Assembly: GCA_034769895.1 (NCBI GenBank)
Contig: CM068368.1
Span: forward strand, 689,765,877 to 689,829,876
Source: Magicicada septendecula
Lineage: Eukaryota > Arthropoda > Insecta > Hemiptera > Cicadidae
DNA length: 64,000 nt
Direction: 5' to 3'
Shown here: piece after piece, positions 59,881-64,000 of the stretch
Position numbering within the stretch: the first letter of the stretch is position 1
Layout of the letters: the number at the start of each line of letters is the position of its first letter
Notes under the pieces: model-generated
Databases searched by the model: none
Told to the model about the DNA's origin: nothing
What the model saw: only the letters and a program-made list of their open reading frames with translations
Program-made: the position numbers and the translations under genes

Positions 59881-60125
59881 CCTTCGGCCTATCAGATCGC
59901 TGTTTGCCACATCAAAAGTTTTTGAATGCTTGGTACAGTGGCGGATCAGTTAGAACAGTTTAAAAGTCTGGCCTCTGAGCAACTCGGATTTCATGCTGGG
60001 CACTCCTCGATGCATCAGCTGATGCGTTTTATGGAGACAGTTGCCAAATCCAGCTACTCACAGGAACACTGTTACTGTCTTCCTTGGTGTCAAGAAAGCT
60101 TTCCATCATGCCTGGATTAAGGTGT
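59881..60125 (+). pseudogene. Jockey-type LINE RT fragment, N-terminal RT motifs
   Basis: RPIRSLFATSKVFECLVQ resembles the RPISLLPTLSK-FE motif, and SEQLGFHAGHSSMHQLMRF resembles EQFGFR-GHST--QLL of jockey-clade RTs, followed by a decayed KAF-like motif. Shifts of frame occur between motifs. Possibly the 5' part of the LINE that resumes at 62766. Confidence 0.6.
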
Positions 60126-61052
60126 ACTAAACCAGTATTTGAAAGTAGCAGTTACAAATATAACCTTTCCAAAAAATAACCGTTACAAATACTTGTTACT
60201 GCGGTAACTGTTACATTATAAATACCGGTTACTTGTAATGCTTACTTTAAACCAGTATTTCAGTCATCCTCACTGTTTACAAATGCCTACATTAGTTTGG
60301 AGTAGAGCTGTGTTACAGTTCATTAAGTACGTGTTTTTTGACATTTTGACAGTTTATAAAAGTACTTGATGTTACAAATAACAACATCATAAAGTTTGTA
60401 ACAATGTTACAATTACCATTGCTGAAAATCGAATATTGCCTTTTTAAATTATTAACAAGATAAATATGTTACTAAATAATTTAATAATTATGATAATATA
60501 AATTATTATGTATGAAAAATAATATATTTATATTGTTTTTAATAATTTTTCAGTGAAGGGTTAGTGAGTATTGGTCAAAAATAACACAAATTTTTAACTT
60601 ATTTGTGTCGACATTTCGACAATGTTTATTGTCATCATCAGGACCTGTGTATGAATACAAAAAAAATGTCAGAGACAACAGAACAATTATTTGGGTGAAC
60701 GTGTTCGTGTATGTGAGTGTGCCCACACGTGTGCGTGCGTATGAATATATAATTGTATGTGTGAAGGAATTGAGATAATTTGTTTATATCTTCAAATGTT
60801 TTCTCTAAGAAAACGAAAAAATTATAATATCACAGAACTTAATTTATACACTATTACAGTTTGAATTGCTGTATGTAATGATATTTTTATTTAATTATAA
60901 AAGCAATAATTAACAATTAGATATTAGATTGGTATAGAAACGACTATACATATAGCATAGTAAAATATATTATAACTAAAAATAGATTGAGGGATGTTAA
61001 AGTATGTAATTATTAAAAGTTATTATTAACATGTTTCACTCACTACTAGTAT
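60126..61052. other. AT-rich insertion between LINE halves
   Basis: No gene. Contains repeated GTTAC/GTAAC words (60150-60245) and the ribozyme-like motif at 60607-60644. Confidence 0.5.
60607..60644 (-). ncRNA. Possible second hammerhead-like motif
   Basis: Minus strand: CTGATGA core, stem II GACAAT-AAAC-ATTGTC, GAAA, a very short stem III (AU-GU), triplet GTC, and a 3 bp stem I (GTC / GAC). Probably the 3' end of an old Penelope-like copy. Weak stems lower confidence. Confidence 0.4.
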
Positions 61053-62374
61053 TAAAGACAATCATAATTTAGAAACATATAAATTGCACAATAACTGTAG
61101 AACTTTACGACCTTACATCAGATAGTTGACACAATGTTAGAAACACAAGTTTATGGTAAATTTATCTAACAAGTAAACTTAGATAATAATTGTAATCATA
61201 CTGTTATAAATTATAGTCCTGAGTACTTTAGAATATTGTAAATTATGTACATGTCTACAATCACACCCTCTCTCTCTCTCCCATTCTCCCTCAACCTCTC
61301 ACTCTAACTTGAAATCGCTCTCTCACTCTCCCCCTCCCTTTTTCTTTCTTTTTCTATAACACTCTCTCAATCTTCCAACCCTCTCTCTCTCTCATTATCT
61401 CCCCCTCTCCCCTCACTCTCTCACTTAAATCGTTCCACAAATGACACTCTAATACACTGACCATTTCTATTACTACTATCATCCTCACATAAGTTAGAGA
61501 ATTATATGCAAGATAACAGTATAGATTTAACAACTTACATTGAAGAGTTACAAACTATTAGATCACAACATTATAGATAACAGATCTATTATATGAAAAT
61601 GGTTTTTACTTAATATTTACATTATTGTACAATGTTATTTACCTAGAACTAGGTCTATATAGAGAACCATAGTCTCATGTAGTTCATGTTTATGTCGCTA
61701 GTCATAATCTCTCTCCCTCTCTGTCAGCATCTCTCCCTCTCTCTCTTTCTGTATCTCTTTCAAGACTCACACAACACCTCCTCACACTCATATTACACAC
61801 TTGGGTGCTCTCTCTCTCTCTCACAATCTTAAAACACATATATACCCTCAATCTAACACGCAAACGGGTACACGCACGCTTGCACAACACACACAAACAC
61901 CCACACACACAAGTAAATTGCACACTCAAGCATCAATACTTAGGTATAAACACAATTATATTCTCTTCTTTTTTTGGCACTTAGAGCGCCCGAGTGTGTA
62001 ATATGAGTGTGAGGAGGTGTTGTGTGAGTCTAGAAAGAGAGAGAGCGAGAGGGGAGGAAGAGCATGAGTAAGAGATTATGACTAGCGACATACACATAAA
62101 CTACATGAGACTATGGTTCTCTATATAGACCTAGTTCTAGGTAAATAACATTGTACAATAATGTAAATATTAAGTAAAAACCATTTTCATATAATAGATC
62201 TGTTATCTATAATGCTGTGATCTAATAGTTTGTAACTCTTCAATGTAAGTTGTTAAATCTATACTATTATCTTGTCCATAATTCTCTACTTTATGTGAGG
62301 ATGATAGTGTTAACAGAAATACTCAGTGTATTAGAGTGCCATTTGTGGAAAGAGACAAGTGTGAGAGGGGGAGA

Positions 62375-62410
<36 letters not shown>

Positions 62411-62719
62411 TGGAAGATTGAGAGTGTTATAGAAAAAGAGAGAGAGGAGGAGGAGGAGGAGGAGGAGGAGGAGGAGGAGGAGGGAGAGGGAGAGAGAGAG
62501 AGGCTGTGATTGTAGACATGTACATAAATTTACAATATTCTATAGTACTCTGGACTATAATTTATAACAATATGATTACAATTATTATCTAAGTTTACTT
62601 GTTAGATAAATTTACCATAAACTTGTGTTTGTAACATTATGTCAACTATCTGATGTAAGGTCGTAAAGTTCTAGTTATTGTGCAATTTATATGTTTCTAA
62701 ATTATGATTAGTTTAATGA
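61053..62719. repeat. Foldback element with ~0.75 kb inverted arms
   Basis: The left arm (~61053-61806) and right arm (~61983-62719) are imperfect reverse complements over most of their length (for example CTCATGTAGTT and GTTATTTACCTAGAACTAG in the left, their complements in the right). The CT-rich zone on the left mirrors GA/GAG runs on the right (62365-62500). The spacer is ~175 bp. No ORF. Confidence 0.85.
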
Positions 62720-62765
62720 AGAAAGTTGTGTTAGTGGTTATAATCACAAACAGAATTATTACTGT

Positions 62766-63645
62766 TGCACACCACTATAGAAAAATTATTCCAATTAGCG
62801 CTTTCAAGCTTCTCAGCTCATCGTCAGATCCTTCCTACTATAGAAGATGCAACCATTGCCACCTTTGCAGATGATACTGCAGTTCTAGCAACTGGAAATA
62901 AAATTGAAGAAGCTGTAGTGAAACTTCAAAGAGCCTCTGATGCTGTGAGCAATGGACCAAAAAATGGCACATTAGATTAAATGAGATGAAGTCAGTCAAT
63001 GTAAATTTTATAAATCTAAAGATTGGTCATCGGATACCAGTTATAGTTAATTCATTACCAATTCCTTATGCTAATACAGCTAAATATTTAGGAACGACAC
63101 TGGACGCAAAACTTAAATGGAAGGAGCATGTCAAAAAGAAAAAGCAGGAGTTGAATCTAAAGTTCAGGAAAATGTATTGGCTCTTGGGAAGACAATCCCA
63201 GTTGTCAATCCATAATAAATTGCTGTTGTATAAGCAAGTGCTAAAGCCTATCTGGACCTATGGGATACAGCTCTGGGGCTGTGCAAAGAAATCAAACAAA
63301 TATAATTCAAACATTTCAAAACAAGGTGCTTCGGTGCATTGTTGATGCACCATGGTATGTAAGAAATGACAACTTACACAGGGATTTAAACATTGAACTT
63401 GTCATTGAGGAAATAAAAAAGCAGGCAGTGAAGCATGGGCAACGCGTCTTGCAGCATGTACACCCTGGGATACGGCGACTGCTGGATACAACTAATGCAG
63501 CTAGAAGGTTGAGACGAACTAAACCACTTGATCTGATGGATATTAGTTAAATGGGGAGATTATAGCCAATGGGTTATATTTCTTGATTAGTTTCTTTAAT
63601 TATGAAATGTAAATTACTAGATGGGTAGTACTGTTGTAAAAAAAA
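62766..63645 (+). pseudogene. Jockey-type LINE, RT C-terminal part and 3' end
   Basis: IATFADDTAVLA carries the catalytic FADD. KYLGTTLDAKLKWKEHV, YGIQLWGCAKKSN and FQNKVLRCIVDAPWYVRN follow in order. Frameshifts occur near 62955 and 63300; stop at 63548. A short 3' UTR ends in an A run near 63637-63645. 5' truncated or interrupted; inactive. Confidence 0.85.
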
Positions 63646-64000
63646 AGAGATTTATAAAACAAGGAAAATCAGTTTTATTTGCATAAGAATTAAGTTAGGT
63701 ATTAATTATGTTTCTAGGCTCTTATTTTACTGAATTTGTCTATTACATCTTAAAAATCAACAGATAATATAGCAAGCCTAGTGTTTGAATATAAATGACA
63801 CCATGTACAAAGGTACAAAGTAAACAGTAACAATTTGGATTTTTTTTTATGCATTCACTGAAGGTACAACACTCTATGGGATACTAATTGTTATAATAAA
63901 AGTATTAAACAAAGGTAATAAAGTAACACAAACAAAACCACAATTTAAGTAGAGTATATATTTTAAATTTGTACATGTTGCTCAATATGATCACTTAACT
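63646..64000 (+). other. AT-rich DNA, no gene seen
   Basis: Nothing recognised to the window end. Confidence 0.5.

Noticed and set aside
1..64000. CRISPR arrays, rRNA, tRNA genes, bacterial promoters or operons
   Set aside because: None seen; exon-intron structure and transposon types mark the DNA as eukaryotic.

Overview
The window looks like arthropod, most likely insect, nuclear DNA. It is AT-rich, has spliced animal genes with consensus GT/AG introns, and is dominated by transposable elements typical of large insect genomes. I see no bacterial operons, tRNAs, rRNAs or CRISPR. Two host genes are recognisable. A calcyclin-binding protein (CacyBP/SIP) gene lies on the minus strand, with exons at 38449-38426, 24877-24670, 24272-24176 and 23964-23855; its reading phase is continuous and its last exon(s) are not found. 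One sulfiredoxin exon lies on the plus strand at 47358-47498. The two genes are divergent, and nearly all other sequence is transposons in their introns or between them.

Layout. (1) 1-17292: an LTR retrotransposon, E1, with Ty3/gypsy-type gag-pol, its 5' LTR cut by the window edge. A second, pol-less LTR element, E2 (1677-7887), sits inside its gag. (2) 17293-21628: the 3' part of a Helitron into which E1 inserted, with a decayed PIF1-type helicase, a 0.7 kb palindrome, an LTR-like fragment and a CTAG terminus. (3) 22323-23149: a deleted mariner. (4) 23855-38449: CacyBP exons 4 to 1. Intron 1 is about 13.5 kb and holds a pogo-like element (26477-27795), a pol-less LTR element E3 (27822-34375, minus) and a hAT element (34582-37226). 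(5) 40067-40639: a TTAA-flanked MITE. (6) 40958-46722: a near-complete Helitron with a Rep-helicase gene broken by one frameshift. (7) 47358-47498: sulfiredoxin. (8) 48261-59191: pol-less LTR element E4. Its 5' LTR holds an inverted pair of Penelope-like elements (48859-55187) with RT, GIY-YIG and hammerhead-like ribozyme motifs, and one Penelope copy holds a Tigger/pogo-like element (52585-54408). (9) 59881-63645: jockey-type LINE fragments separated by AT-rich DNA and a 1.67 kb foldback repeat (61053-62719).

The strongest candidate for something new is the E1-E4 group. All four LTR elements have different LTRs but share a Gag-like coiled-coil N-terminus and a conserved 3' block. In that block a hairpin sits immediately upstream of the polypurine tract, and its stem is kept although its sequence changes. 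Three of the four lack pol altogether and instead carry a protein with an unrecognised C-terminal domain ending in a W/Y-D-D-G motif. In E2 this ORF is intact (442 aa) and the LTRs are nearly identical. This suggests a set of pol-less elements with their own protein that use an E1-like element in trans through shared RNA structures. E1 also carries a RanBP2-type zinc finger in Gag instead of a CCHC knuckle.

All alignments were made by eye. Family assignments rest on motifs, and boundaries rest on terminal repeats and target-site duplications visible in the window.
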